Of a stretch of DNA of 64,000 bases, positions 52,800 through 64,000 are shown piece by piece. How positions within the stretch are numbered: the stretch's first letter is position 1; each line of letters begins with the position of its first letter. The DNA lies in NCBI GenBank assembly GCA_012845835.1, contig JABAKD010000020.1:7047915-7111914 (forward strand). The letters are read 5' to 3'. The notes under the pieces are model-generated. The model had not been told where the DNA came from. It saw only the letters and a program-made list of their open reading frames with translations, and ran no database searches. The stretch comes from Undaria pinnatifida. Taxonomy: Eukaryota > Sar > Phaeophyceae > Laminariales > Alariaceae. Made by a program: the position numbers and the translations under genes.

Positions 52800-55700
52800 T
52801 CATTACATAGTCCCACGATCGGTGAGGGAGGGGTGGCTGGGGGTGGTAGTATCAAATTACTCCAATAGAAACCTAGAACCCCCTAAAAACCCAAGCTCAA
52901 GAGCGCGGGACAGGTAGATAGCAGGAGGAGGTCTGCAGACTCAGAACCATCCATGCCTTGTGCAACAGTTACGCGCTGTTTGTTGACGCATGGCCATAAC
53001 AAGCGGGGCCCTCCGCAGGTTGTTGGCCACGAACGACAAAGGCACCACTCGCATCATTCTAGAAATTACTCATAAGCTTGCTCAAACCAGCATGATGATG
53101 TGTTCAAATATATATGTATGTTGTATGTTAGCTCTACGTGAGGAATGTCGTAAACTGAGCGGTCTGTGTAAGGAAGGCCTCTATTATACCAACAACAGCA
53201 GTATAATAAGATGAACTCGGGTTGCACAACAAGGCGAAATTCGCCTGGGACACCCCTTTCTTGAAACCGCAACCCCCGCCGATGTTCTCAATACCGGGCA
53301 TCACCATATAGTCTATAATACCAGTTATGTAACATCCCAACCCCCTTTGGTGTTAGTTGTGTACGTACCCTCCCTAGCTGACCAAAATCGCGGCAACACC
53401 ATTCCAACTATTGGGGCAACGCTGGCACGTATGCTGCATGAGTGGACACTCATTCGGATGTACACTGCACGGCTAACTCTTCCTTGATGTGTGAACTGCA
53501 TTGCCGTCCCAAGAACATTTAACGCTTTAGTAAGTGCTGAGTACTCGCGTAATGGAAGGGAAAAGGAGGCCAAATACACGTGGAAGTTGGGATGGCTTTA
53601 CATTATATTTGGTGTTTATTTTAACCTGGCTGAACAACGATCTTAGAAAGGGCATCTCGCAAGGAACGGAGGCAACGCTATACTATTGGATTCGTCGTCG
53701 TCATCTGCCATGGACGTTTCGCGGAGGCACGAAAAACCATGGCGGGGACGGTTGAACAAAGCGTCTTCTGCAGCGGTGGCGGTGACCAAGGGGCAAACAA
53801 TATCAGGGCGACCCGAAGGCGTCGGGGCTTCAGGGCGGTAAAGGGCCTTTCTTTCTTATGGTGCATTGGAGGCCCAGCCCCGAGTCAGTAATATTTTTTG
53901 GGAAATGTCAGCCTAGCCTTCTTATTTCCCTGCTTCGTAATAGGTATCCTGTACTGAAGGATTGCTCTCCCAGTGGGTATTTTAGCACTGGTGCATACCA
54001 GGTATGAAGCAAGGATGCCTATTTCCTCACCTGAAACCCAAATTCTTCCCGGAAACAGCCTTTTTCAGTTTTTCTTAATTTCCCCCCGTATTTTCCTTCA
54101 TTCCAGGAAATAAAGGTGTCATTTTGGGTGGGGGACAAGAAACATGATTCCCGGGTGGTCCATGGACTCCGAACACAATTCGTCCAGGCCTCTGAGCACT
54201 CATTTTCAGTCATTTCACCGCCCACAGTTTAATGGCAGGGCACAATGCGAGCGCCTGAGTTACGTTCATCGGTTTCAATGGATCGGTCACTTGTTCATGC
54301 CCTCCTTGGTTTCGTCCTGCAGCTGTCCATCGAACATTGGAAACCCACTGCTACTCTGTGATGCTGATAGCGATCTCTGATGTACCAATACACCAAATGT
54401 TGTGAGGGAAAGCAGCAATACAAAGTACAAATCAGGACGCGAGCAGCCACAGCAGCGCGCAGCTGCGTATGTGGGCAGCCATCGCGATCGTATCCACAAC
54501 TAATTATGTAAACGTAAACATGGACGCCTCAACGAAATCCCAACGTCCCAGCTGCATCTGCGCCGATTCCACCCGTTCCATTTGAATGTGACTCTCGCAT
54601 GATTCCAAAGTTATTCATTTGTATCCCTTCCGTGACTCCGCCCGGCGTTAGGCGCCTAGCGGGCTGCTGCTCTGCTGCACATCCTTACAACGTAGCAAAA
54701 ACTAACAACTAACAAGTGTTTCCATTCTATGTGGAGGTTTTTCTAGCCCGGGGATAGGGGACGTGAGAAATTTCCTCTGAAAAGTGTTATTACCTCAAGC
54801 CCTATTATTTCGGGTAATTACCGCTACCGGGAAATACGCACCCTTGATGCAAAGTGGGGAGCGAACAATGTAATTATTTGATCAAATCGTTTCTATGTGG
54901 GTTGTGGTTGTAGACTATATCAATATCTTTGCCGAATAGGGACGCGATACAATGGTTAGTCTATACTAACATTCAACACGCCCAGTCATTTCTATAGTCG
55001 AATCTCAAGTTATTGAGCGGGGACACAGAGTGTTCCCCGTACGGTCTGCCTATTGAGCAGGTCCTCGACGAGTACTCACTTTCTTAGCGGTAGCAGAGAC
55101 GCAGCTTTATTATTTCCATCAAGCGCCGGGTATCATCTGACAACGCGAGGCGCTTGCCTCGATTATATTTCCTGACTATCCCGAATAGAAATCGTCAATC
55201 TATCATACCAAAAAGGCCGATTATCTATCATATCAGATAAGTGCAGGCCTTACAAGACCGTACGTACCTTAACGCGAATCAGACGATATAATAAGAAGAG
55301 AGACTGTCAATCTTTTTTCTCTTTGTCTGGAAATCACGGCAAATCTAACTACATACATAGACTATACATTTATGGAAGCGCCATTCATTGCCCCATTCAT
55401 GGATGTTTTACGAAATTAATTATTAATTGAAAACAAGAGTGCCTTCATACGATACGTCAAAAACCCGTAATTGATTGTTCCAATTAAAGTATTTCAGGGA
55501 TTGCTTCGTACGACCTTTTATTTGTGCCCTTTGCACGAAAGACATTCATGGTTTTTCAAGTGACGGTCTTTCCTGGCGGGGTGCATTCCCTGTGCTGCCA
55601 AGCTGCGGCAGCGGTCTTGCAATCCGGCGTTGTAATCTCAGTCAAGTCTGGCGTACACAGAGTTTGTAGTCTCGATACACGTCCCTCCGTTTGTTTTGCC

Positions 55701-56790
55701 CAAAAAAATTCCAGGTAGACTCTTCCCTCCCTTGGATTGAGCATTCATTGTCAATCCTGCCGTTTTCGTGCAAGATTGAGATCGATAGTCCTTACTTGAG
55801 CCGTGATCCCGGGTTTGAAATGTATGTGTCTAACGAGAGTAGTCTCGGCGAGGGCAGACGGAATAAAATGTTGACGTCGCACATAAAATGACGGTTTTCT
55901 CATGGCCGGGAGGGTGGGGGTACGCTAAAATTAAACGGTAATCTAGGTCCCATACAATTGCGTCTTAGTTCCTCTCAGGAATATGAACACAGCTCTCCTG
56001 CAAAGTGTTTTTTTATCTTGTACTTTTTTCCAGTGTGAGGTTCCGTTTGAACATTGTGTCGCATTTCCTCGGTCTGGTATTACTAGACATATTTTCAGCG
56101 TCGTCATCACGACCCATATCCCACACGATTGCCTTGCCGCAGATCTGTGTTTCACCGCGCCCATTGCTCTGCGCCTATCGTACTGTTGTTGTACTCTTTT
56201 TTCTGCGCTTTAAACCGTTATTTCTATATATATACCCGACGGCAATGTGCATGGTCAGCACACTCTGCATCCGTCTTGGTTCTTCATTCTAGAGAATTTC
56301 CGCGGTCACAGAGGTGCAACAACAGGAGAAAACGTACGCGACCATATTCTATAATAATACTAGGTATCTGCTTCTTCCCTGCGACTGGGTTGTATTTCGC
56401 GGGCAGTTGGTTGCATTGTTTTATGGTTTTGCATTTTTTTCGGTGACAATCATTGACCTGGACTACATACGAGTAGTTTTGTTGTTGTTTTGCCGTCCAA
56501 CAATGTGCGGCAGGAGCAGCATTTATTTCCCGAAAATAGACGAGAACTTACGGAAAACCACGAAGTCGGAAACCTGTGTAGTCTATGATCTCTGATTCGG
56601 TTATTCTGCAGTCTGCTTAGCATCCCCCCTACCTTCTTAACACTGCCGTGCGTATAGTATGTCACAGACATACAACAGGTTAGGCCTGGCCTCTCCGCTC
56701 CGATGGCGAATTTGGAGTTATTAATAATAGGTTTATGAAGTATAGCAAAGTATATGCATACCAGCGGCCTATATATAGCAGTCGTAGTAT
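52800..56790. other. No gene recognised
   Basis: About 4 kb with only short frames. None has a domain, and splice-bounded exons could not be supported. A frame at 55524-55718 (MVFQVTVFPGGVHSLC) is the most protein-like but has no partner exons. TAGTCTA/TAGACTA words are frequent (53308, 54911, 54956, 55360, 56580). Confidence 0.45.
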
Positions 56791-56794
56791 AGTA

Positions 56795-56945
56795 TAGAAA
56801 TAAAAATACACTCCAGCTGTGAGATCGAAGATTTTGTCGAAACTCATCTTTGCAAGCTGTGTGTGATACTCCGATCGCGCGTATTACGGGTTGTGTGTCC
56901 TCATTAAGGATGTAGTTGCCGACAGATTCATGGGGTTTTTGGCGG
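56795..56945 (+). repeat. Composite-repeat module 1 alone
   Basis: Forward solo copy from AAATAAAAATACACTCCAGC to CCTCATTAAGGATGTAG; about 150 bp, similar in extent to the copy inserted in copia gag. Confidence 0.85.
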
Positions 56946-56949
56946 CATG

Positions 56950-59900
56950 TGGCCGTGCCGGAAGAAAAATATAACATCCTAAATGAGTGTGGGGCACGCG
57001 TGTATACTTGTTGATAGTTTTATGTACAATACGGGCCGGCCAACAACGACTACTTAATGTTAGCGAGGCTGGAAAGCCTTAACTGTTGCGAGCACAACTA
57101 TGAACAAGCATGATGGCACTTACTATTATAACATATATACCGTACGTAGATGCGTTGTTTAGCGGTTGGTTGTCGTTGAGCCTAACTTCTTAACCATTTT
57201 TCTTACCGTCGAACCAACGGAGATCCTATAATCTCTTTTTCTCATTTGTGGGTCCATGCTTTGGTATCAGCACAACAAGCACCCGCTCTTACTATTACCA
57301 GTAGCGCAGCAGCACACGCCATAAAGTCCAGAAGCACGGTCAGTTTTGTCTGGCTTGTTTTTGACCCGGCCACACTGCGAGTAGTGTTGGCCTGAAAGTA
57401 TGTCCAGAACCCCCCCCCCGCAGTACAATTGTAGTAAGTGCAGTACTAGCTTCCAAGCGTGGGTGGTACGCCCAATTAAATACCAGCGGGGCCGGCATAG
57501 TATGCTGAACTAAGGCAGAACCGGCAGGTATAGCCGACAAAGAGAAATGGCTATTTGTACCACCAAAATAATGACAGGGCAACCACCCACAGGCACGAAA
57601 GCAACCACCCACGTTTGAAAATCGTTGCACCCACATACAGTCACTCACTCACTGACCTACACCCACCCACCCACCCACCCAACGACCACATCATCCTCCT
57701 ACCAACTATCCCACCCGACCATGTATGTGTTGTTGCAGCAGTACAGCAGCACGTACAGGAAAATGATGCGTTGGTTCATGCTCGTTTCGTGCTGGAATTT
57801 GAATGCAGCGGTACATCGGCCAGATTTGAATCGTGCCAAAAGTCCGTTGTTCGTTGTAGTTTTGAAAAAAATATATTCTTGCATCAATTTTTTTTAATCT
57901 TGAACCTAGTCTAATAATGCAGGGGCGCATTTTTCGTGAGTTTTGACTCTTTTCCGATTCTGATTGAATTTTGATAATAATCCGTTCTTGACCTTCTTTC
58001 GATATTTTGATTAATTACATCTTCTTTTGCCAGAAACGTTTTTCTTCAAATTAGTGTGGAGATCTACATACTTAAATTAGTGTGGGTATCAGAATCTTGA
58101 TTTTAGTTTTGGCATGTTGCTGTGTCGGACTCTTGTCCTGAATTAAATGTTGGATGGAGCGTATCTCGGAAAACTGTTCGGTGTGTTTCTCCGATTTGTG
58201 TGTCAGCATATATATTTAGTCTATGTTGACTTTTTCAATGTTGGAGCGTCGCTCTCGGCGAGTGTTGACACTTTTCCTGACTGAGGTTTTGGAAGTCTGT
58301 ACTTCTCATTCTCTGCTACTTGCAGCATCTATCTCGGCTGTTGGTACTGATCATACTGCCAATACTCGCAGCACTTCTCCATTTATTTCGTACTGCATGG
58401 TGACGTAATATTTCAATTTTTTTAGGGTTTCATAATGCGAAGTACTACGTACCGTGGCAGTAGTACTTTCGGAGTATGTTACTCGAACACTGAAGGGTGG
58501 TGGGGCTCAACGCTGCTCTTACTTGAGTGCTTGTGGCATTTCAGATGTTAGCAACGCGGGTACTGCTTCTTCTCGGATTTTTCTACTCCTCGTACTTCCG
58601 GTCAGTACTCGCGGCATGTCAGCCGTCAGTACCGCTTACTGGCAGTATTTCGGTCGTACGCACTGGCGCTTCTCCGAGTACTCGCAGTGCGAAGTACTTG
58701 AAATGATCGGAGTATACTCGAAATATATGAAGAATACTGGAAGCATCTTGTTGTGAAAACTCGTACACCCCGGGTACGACGACGGCTTCGTAGCGGACCT
58801 CACTGTTTTGTTTCCGGGGACACAATGATGTAGTCTAATCCTTGTGTTTTTGGGACACGACCAATCCATCCCCAGAAGAACAGCATACGAATAGGACGGC
58901 GTCGTTGAGGAAACTTATCGACCCTAGTTTCGACGACCTCACAGCTGATGTCGTTAGAACGATTTTATAAAATTGCACTTGCCTCCGGTGGTACTGCTGT
59001 ACGTTCGTACACGTACGTACGCGCAGCAAGCAAAATGCACGCAAAACTTACCCGGTATCATGGTACATGTATGTAGCCTATAGTCTATTGTTTTTTACCC
59101 GGGGTTAAAATGAGTCCATCCACGTTTCCGGGCACCCCATGAACCCCTACCTCGGCAGGGGAGGGAAACATACGTATAGTCTATATGTTGCCGCCATGAT
59201 ACCCATTCCTAGTTTACGTATCGTACACTTACTTGCGGATAACACTGTTGCTGCATGTATCATCGTATAATATGTATGCCTACGTGCGGTACATTGAAAA
59301 ATGTACAGAGCGCGCAATTTAAGCTTGCTCTACTATCGATGGACGTATTGTCGAGGGCACAATCGATCGGTCTCGGCACTTCCGTCGACACAATTTGAAA
59401 TACTGATACGGTCCGATGCTCTGTCTATGCTTGGACTTGCAGAAGTGGCACCGGCGTATCTGGTAAGATCACTCTTGTGATAAGAAGTAAAATACTTTGG
59501 ATCCAAGTGGCGCGTATGAGGCCACAAGATGGAAACGGGGAGGATAGAACACGAAAAGTAAGGATATGTAAGGAGGTGCAAGGAGTGATCAAGGTAGGGC
59601 TGGGACCGTCACCGAATCAATACGGCACAATGCCCAAGCTACGGGCAGATGTACGGTACGGGTTGTCGTACTTACCGACAGACCGCCCTATTGTAAAGTT
59701 CCTTGCATCATTCCCTGCGTCGTTCCCCGATACTATGGTGGGAAGTTTGTAACAAATTGAATTTACAACACGGCGACGGGAAGTAGTGAACCGAGATTCC
59801 CCGCACATACATGTTGTATTTTTCTGCATCTAGTCTATAGATAGATTAAGATACCTAGTGTACTCAACGTGGTAGTAGTGACAACGAACCGAATAGATAC

Positions 59901-60091
59901 TAGTGAACTGCAGAGTCCATGTTCCAATACAATTAACCCATTCCTCGCGAAACCCACCCCCTCCATGAGAGAGTTATACATAATCGCTGACAAAGGATTG
60001 CATACTTAGGGTTAGGTACTAATTGTGCACCTTCCTGCTAGACATATGTATGCTGTTGTTGTAGGAACTACACGTACGTTCTGATGCACGA
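56950..60091. other. No gene recognised
   Basis: About 3.1 kb without a supported gene. It contains a short (CCCA)n tract at 57661-57681 and repeated TAGTCTA words (57907, 58213, 58831, 59083, 59175, 59829). A segment at 58905-58965 (CTTATCGACCCTAG, CAGCTGATGTCGTTAGAACG) resembles 1535-1600. Confidence 0.45.
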
Positions 60092-60095
60092 AATG

Positions 60096-60179
60096 TGTTG
60101 AGGAAATAGTAGGGTATTAGTCCGTTTGACCACTTGCAAAAGCTTAACCAATAGCTTACCCCAACAAAGCCTTACAACA
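60096..60179 (-). repeat. TRIM LTR (3' LTR in element orientation)
   Basis: 84 bp, TGTTG...CAACA on the plus strand. It ends next to the polypurine tract at 60180-60191. Confidence 0.88.
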
Positions 60180-60191
60180 CTCTCCCCCCCT
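60180..60191 (-). promoter_or_regulatory. Polypurine tract of TRIM
   Basis: On the minus strand AGGGGGGGAGAG directly abuts the 3' LTR, the place and composition expected for plus-strand primer formation. Confidence 0.8.
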
Positions 60192-60366
60192 GAAACGGCG
60201 GGATAGCAGGTCGGCCGGATATACGGCGGGGACCTCTGTCAATGTCCAAGCCGTTTCATTTCCTTGGGATACCAGGGAGAGTATTTTTCGAGTTCGACGT
60301 GGGGAAATTCTGAAAAGTTTATTATTGTGGATGGTGGGGATCGAACCCACGACCCAAAAAACCCAT

Positions 60367-60384
60367 GGTCTGTCGACGACGCCA
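60367..60384 (-). promoter_or_regulatory. Primer binding site of TRIM
   Basis: TGGCGTCGTCGACAGACC on the minus strand, two bases inside the 5' LTR. It does not look like the usual initiator-Met site (TGGTATCAGAGC type), so another tRNA is implied. The internal sequence 60333-60353 on the same strand reads GTGGGTTCGATCCCCAC, an excellent pol III B box with paired T stem. Confidence 0.75.
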
Positions 60385-60386
60385 TT

Positions 60387-60470
60387 TGTTAAGGTATTAG
60401 TGGGGTATTAGTCCGTTTGACAACTTGCAAAAGGTTAACCAATAGCTTATCCAAACTAAGCCTTATAACA
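60387..60470 (-). repeat. TRIM LTR (5' LTR in element orientation)
   Basis: 84 bp, TGTTA...TAACA on the plus strand. About ten substitutions separate it from its partner. Confidence 0.88.
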
Positions 60471-60479
60471 AATGCCTGA

Positions 60480-61993
60480 CACGGACAAAAGTGCGTAATC
60501 ATTAGACTCAGTGCTATATTACCTCCAGGGGATCAAATCGTCGGGAGGGGAGGGTTCGAAGTCACCCTCGAAGAAACGTATTCCTTACCAATTTAAAAGC
60601 CCAAAACCGAATAGTGGGACAATGATGAGAAATTCCTGAAAAAATTATCACCCATGTGCGTTCATCCCCAAATAATGCTGAAAGAAGGGATTCTTGAGAC
60701 AGCATTTGGGTTGTATTGGGTTCAAAAAGTACCGAGAAGCGTAAGATATCGGAAAAAAATCCCTCACTGGCATGATGATAACAGCGACTTGCATTCCTCC
60801 TCCTCCTCCTCTTCCACCCCCACGTGTCAATATTCTCCCCCTCTGCCGTCGCCTCTATACCATGATCATGTCATGTGCACCGTGTTGGTTTTTTCCAGAG
60901 GTTGATGCCCGATAGCTGTTCATTGAAAATCTGCTAAGCATCCCAAGGTTATATTCCTGAGGGTGTATTCGTATGTGTGGTTGTACTGGTCTGTGTATCA
61001 TGTCGTCCCATACGACGCGACAACTGGACGCCATCCTACGGGGCGCCCTGGCGGATTTTATGTTGTTGGCGAAGGTGCTCGCGTCTCATTTGTATCCATT
61101 TGGCGGCATCTGGTCCTGCGTTGTGTATCGAGGGCAGCGGACGTGCAAAATGTCGTTCTGCAACTTGGGCATGACAAAATGTGTGTCGGGCGTGACAGCA
61201 ATATCAGGAAGATGTAGAGGTGCTATTCGTATTATGGTGATGATTGTGTGAACTCAAGAATCTCGCATCGTGTTGTTTACTGGTTTTTGGAGATTTGTTG
61301 AAACTTGACTCAATCTTGCTGAAGTCTCAGTAAAGCACGAAACACGTACAGGCGCCGACATCCGTTCGGCATTGGTTGTTCACTGTTGCTGCAGAAGGGC
61401 GCGAAGTGCGTGGATCCTCCTGCTCGCCGGTAAAATAATAACCTCGTTAACGCACGCTCGGTAACTCATTGGGCTTGCAATGATCTGGTACACAGGGGGA
61501 AGACTATAGACGATGCAGGCCAGGGTATCATCGGCATCCGGTGGTGGGGCCACTAGACGACCATCGGATGAGGGCGCCGTTGGGCACATCGGCTCAATGA
61601 ACCAACCCCGGCTTGCATGGGTTTCAAGGCAGATGCGTCGACAAGCGGCATCAGCCGCAGGTAAGCTGATGATTCCCTTTGGCCAGAAGATTCCCGTTGT
61701 TCCCGTTATCACGGCAATTTGTCCGTACTGTTTCAATTTGTCTCGTGTGCGTCGGAGTGGGGTGGTGTTCAGGCGTGGGCGTTCTAACGTGTAGCCGTGC
61801 CTGAAATTGGCGGATGCCGCCTACGGGATGCGCTACGTCGTACTGCATACTCAAACGGCATTTCCAGCATGACCATGGAACGCTTCCTCTATTTGTCCTG
61901 CCTCCCCTGCCAGCGCCTGAGTCTCGGCCAAGCCGAGTCCTGCCGGTGCCGCCGCGTTTTGAGTGCCGTCATGGCAACGCAACTGAAGGGGGG
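60480..61993. other. No firm gene; possible 5' exons of the next gene
   Basis: A frame from ATG at 60999 reads MSSHTTRQLDAILRGALADF and MLLAKVLASHLYPFGG, which is helix-like and could be an exon, but no splice partner is shown. The plus frame at 61513-61794 contains GKLMIPFGQKIPVV, similar to a motif in the antisense frame at 20995-21384. A (TCC)n stretch lies at 60797-60812. Confidence 0.35.
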
Positions 61994-62317
61994 ATGGCGG
62001 AAGGCTTAGCAGCCGCGCGGTATAGCTATCACAGTGGGGGGTCCGGTTTCCAGAACTCCCCGAGACAGCCGACGGGGGAACATCCACCAGCGGCTCATGC
62101 GAGCGGGTACGGTTCGCATTTGCGGCGCATGGACGATCGACCGGGCGGTGACCGGTTCAACATGTTTGACGCTCAGAGCAACGGACAGAGTGGCCCTATG
62201 CACGGCGACCGGAGCTGCAGCCACGTGGGATCAGAGCTGCCATTAAGAGTCGATACGTTTGGGTACATGGCACCATGCTGGAGGATAATAGAGAGTGCCC
62301 AGGCTTATGTAGACAAG
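61994..62317 (+). CDS. Exon of unrecognised gene (N-terminal part)
   Basis: From an ATG at 61994 the frame reads MAEGLAAARYSYHSGGSGF, then a Gly/Pro/His-rich low-complexity segment, MDDRPGGDRFNMFDAQ, and finally a more ordered part, LPLRVDTFGYMAPCWRIIES and AQAYVDK. It ends at a consensus donor GTATGT. The frame is open upstream to 61814, so the start could be earlier or inside an upstream exon. The disordered-then-ordered pattern and strong donor make it a likely real exon. Family not recognised. Confidence 0.6.
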
Positions 62318-62522
62318 GTATGTATAATGCATCATTCGGTGGTGAAATTGCCTTGGTAACTGTCGTGTGTTTTCAAGGAGCAACGGCGAAATGTGTCGAG
62401 GGCCTTGTTTGCCTTGTATTGTAAAACAACTTCTTGTTGCCGGGTACATACAAGCTTTCAGTATGAACCTAGTTTGTCTGAGTGTTCGTCTGATTGTATG
62501 TCGGTGGTGTAGTGTCTGTCAG

Positions 62523-62575
62523 GTGGTGGAACGCCCTGTATCTTTCATGGCGAGAACTGCACGTGCTCGTTTCCC
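62523..62575 (+). CDS. Probable second exon of the same gene
   Basis: Acceptor TGTCTGTCAG then VVERPVSFMARTARARF in phase 0 with the exon before it, ending two bases into a Pro codon at a consensus GTAAGT donor. Without splicing the frame would stop four bases later (TAA). Confidence 0.5.
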
Positions 62576-63439
62576 GTAAGTCCGGTATTCGCAGCAGCGG
62601 ACGATATTGGGATAATTACTGGACCTTGTTTCTTTGCACACGCCGGGTCGGGTTGGCGCTTGTCGCCGAGCTACTGCGGTTATGGTGACCTGGTCCTGCG
62701 CCTTTGAGATGAAGGGGTTACGTTTTTACCTTCCCCCCCTCGCACGCACACGGTCTACTGCATGTACGCGACGCTCTTGCCCCGTTTACCGCTCTACTAT
62801 GGCGGTTAAATAACGAGGTTGTATGTATAGTCTTGCGTGGCACAAAAGCCTCTCTACTTTGCAAGCTTTCTGAAGATTTCCAATTTGGTTTAGGCTCTGT
62901 TTTCTGTCTGTCAATTGTGTCGTAAGTGGGTCTGGTATACTTTGCGAGTATCACTGCATCTATTATTGCGAGCCTTTCCCGTGACCGGCTTCAGCTATCC
63001 CGGCGGCTAAGTAGCAGGCAATGTTGGACTAGCCCGTGGGGGTTTCTTCGTTTCATGACGCCTTGAGTTGGAGGGCTTGGACCGTTTTGTATTTTCTATG
63101 CGACTGGGGGGGGTTGGTTTCATTTTTCTTACAATGCACACGGCTTACTGCATGTACGACCCACTTTTTCAAGTATTCCTCATATAGTTTACCATTTTAT
63201 GAGTGGATCAAGTTGTGCTTGGTGCGTTCCTGGCGATGCTATAAAGGAATCCGCAGGGCATATACACAAAGTGCAATTGATGCATTACCTATTCGCCACC
63301 GTCCTTGATGTGTGGTCAGGGATTTTTGTGAGGTGGTTCGCCGTATTCTTCGCATTTGCTGCCCCTGGATGTAGTTGCTCGTGCTTAACGGATGTGTTTC
63401 ATCCCCCTCACACACACTTTTGATGTCCAACACCTTCAG
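62576..63439. other. Probable intron with at least one unseen exon
   Basis: The phase at 62575 (two bases into a codon) does not fit the start of the exon at 63440 (phase 0), so a further small exon or a different boundary is required. I could not place it. Confidence 0.4.
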
Positions 63440-63478
63440 GACCAGCTCGAGTACATGAGGGCCCTCATTCTTGCACAG
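63440..63478 (+). CDS. Small coiled-coil-like exon
   Basis: Acceptor ACACCTTCAG, thirteen codons DQLEYMRALILAQ, then GTCTGG. The donor is weak, but the next exon joins in phase 0 and continues the heptad-like pattern of Leu and charged residues. Confidence 0.5.
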
Positions 63479-63762
63479 GTCTGGAAACCCATGTCTCGAG
63501 AGCAGGTGAATCAGCGACCCTTGCGATCCTTGTATTTGTTACGGTTTAGGTGTATGACATGTCATCGTGCGCGCTTGGGACATTTTCGGTGCTTTGATTG
63601 GAGTATCGTACTTTCGCCATGTCAGAATGAAGCATATTCCGTGCCAGCCGCAAAGCCATTTACCATTTGCTTCTGGAGTATTCCGAACATGTGATATTTC
63701 TAAATATATATTTTTCCCCTTATTCTCGCCCCCTCTCCTGCGCACGCAACCGACACAACAAG

Positions 63763-63926
63763 CTACTAGAGAGGGCCGAGGGCTGTCTCCAAGAACAAGA
63801 CGAAATATTCGCCGCCTTTGAAAAGTGAGGATCCTTTGACGCGCTAAATGCGTCCAACTGGCCGCCTTATTATGCAGTTCTCATGAATCGGGTTTGTTTT
63901 GCAGTGCTGGGGAGAATTCGGGATAG
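63763..63926 (+). CDS. C-terminal coiled-coil-like exons
   Basis: After CACAACAAG at 63762 the frame reads LLERAEGCLQEQDEIFAAFE and ends two bases into a codon at donor GTGAGG (63825). After the acceptor TTTTGCAG (63904), one base completes Asn and the frame ends NAGENSG at TAG 63924-63926. The combined C-terminus is an acidic, Leu-rich helix. The last joint is supported by splice signals and phase only; other frames after 63904 run to the window edge, so the true end could lie further right. Confidence 0.45.
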
Positions 63927-64000
63927 AGAAAAAAAGCCTACGAACAAGTACGTGCTGGTCAACTGCGCACCGGCAACAACGTTTGGAACGTCCATGTCTC

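Larger units (their letters stand above)
60096..60470 (-). mobile_element. TRIM-like miniature LTR retrotransposon (375 bp)
   Basis: Two 84-bp direct repeats (60096-60179 and 60387-60470), about 88% identical without gaps, both begin TGTT and end AACA. They are flanked by AATG on both sides (60092-60095 and 60471-60474), a 4-bp target duplication. Read on the minus strand, the first LTR is followed after two bases by TGGCGTCGTCGACAGACC, which starts TGG as primer binding sites do. The other LTR is preceded by AGGGGGGGAGAG, a polypurine tract. The 207-bp internal part has no coding capacity. This is the full anatomy of a TRIM/SMART element: non-autonomous, mobilised by another element's enzymes. 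Confidence 0.88.

Noticed and set aside
60096-60470. tRNA gene on the minus strand at the GTTCGATCC word
   Set aside because: Only a T arm is complete; the sequence lies inside the TRIM internal region and lacks a D arm and acceptor stem.

Overview
The window is eukaryotic nuclear DNA: one widely spaced, intron-rich gene, a partial second gene at the right edge, and otherwise repeats. The introns are long, have GT..AG borders with T-rich acceptors, and are full of TTG/GTT low-complexity sequence. Together with the kinds of retroelements present, this suggests a stramenopile, perhaps a brown alga; that assignment is inference. Nearly all open frames over 60 codons are non-coding or repeat-derived. 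No rRNA gene, functional tRNA gene or CRISPR array was seen.

Left third (about 0.7-24.3 kb, + strand): a HID1 family gene (Golgi/trans-Golgi protein needed for dense-core vesicle and secretory cargo sorting in animals). Exons at 4606, 7624, 8528, 9269, 10500, 10990, 11458, 12760, 15435, 22731, 23238 and 24112 chain with compatible codon phases and end at a TAG at 24278-24280. Two more 5' exons (713-835 and 4059-4117) are tentative, and the extreme N-terminus is not seen. The 7.2 kb intron 15538-22730 holds two arrays of a GGTGCGGTTC-type minisatellite, poly-A-tailed short retroposons, a 0.76 kb foldback carrying a LINE-ORF1-like protein head in both arms, and a PIF/Harbinger-like MITE with TAA target duplication. 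Another intron holds two ~0.5 kb repeat copies.

Middle (24.3-47 kb): a 13-bp minisatellite just after HID1; a diverged ~0.8 kb tandem duplication (26.1-27.65 kb); broken LTR-retrotransposon fragments on the minus strand (28.0-31.4 kb) mixed with two ~60-bp minisatellites; a 1.7 kb AAGCTT-centred minisatellite with a short telomere-like (CCCTAA) tract; a composite G-rich repeat family in both orientations (35.3-41.4 kb); and a decayed Ty1-copia element (42.3-46.5 kb) whose gag is split by one of those repeats.

Right third (47-64 kb): AT-richer DNA with a triplicated ~175-bp unit and a 34-bp hairpin, a tRNA-derived SINE-like piece, more copies of the composite repeat, a marked excess of the 7-mer TAGTCTA/TAGACTA, and a complete 375-bp TRIM-like miniature LTR element (60096-60470) with LTRs, PBS, polypurine tract and AATG target duplication. 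From 61994 to the edge, several exons of an unrecognised gene with a coiled-coil-like C-terminus can be seen.
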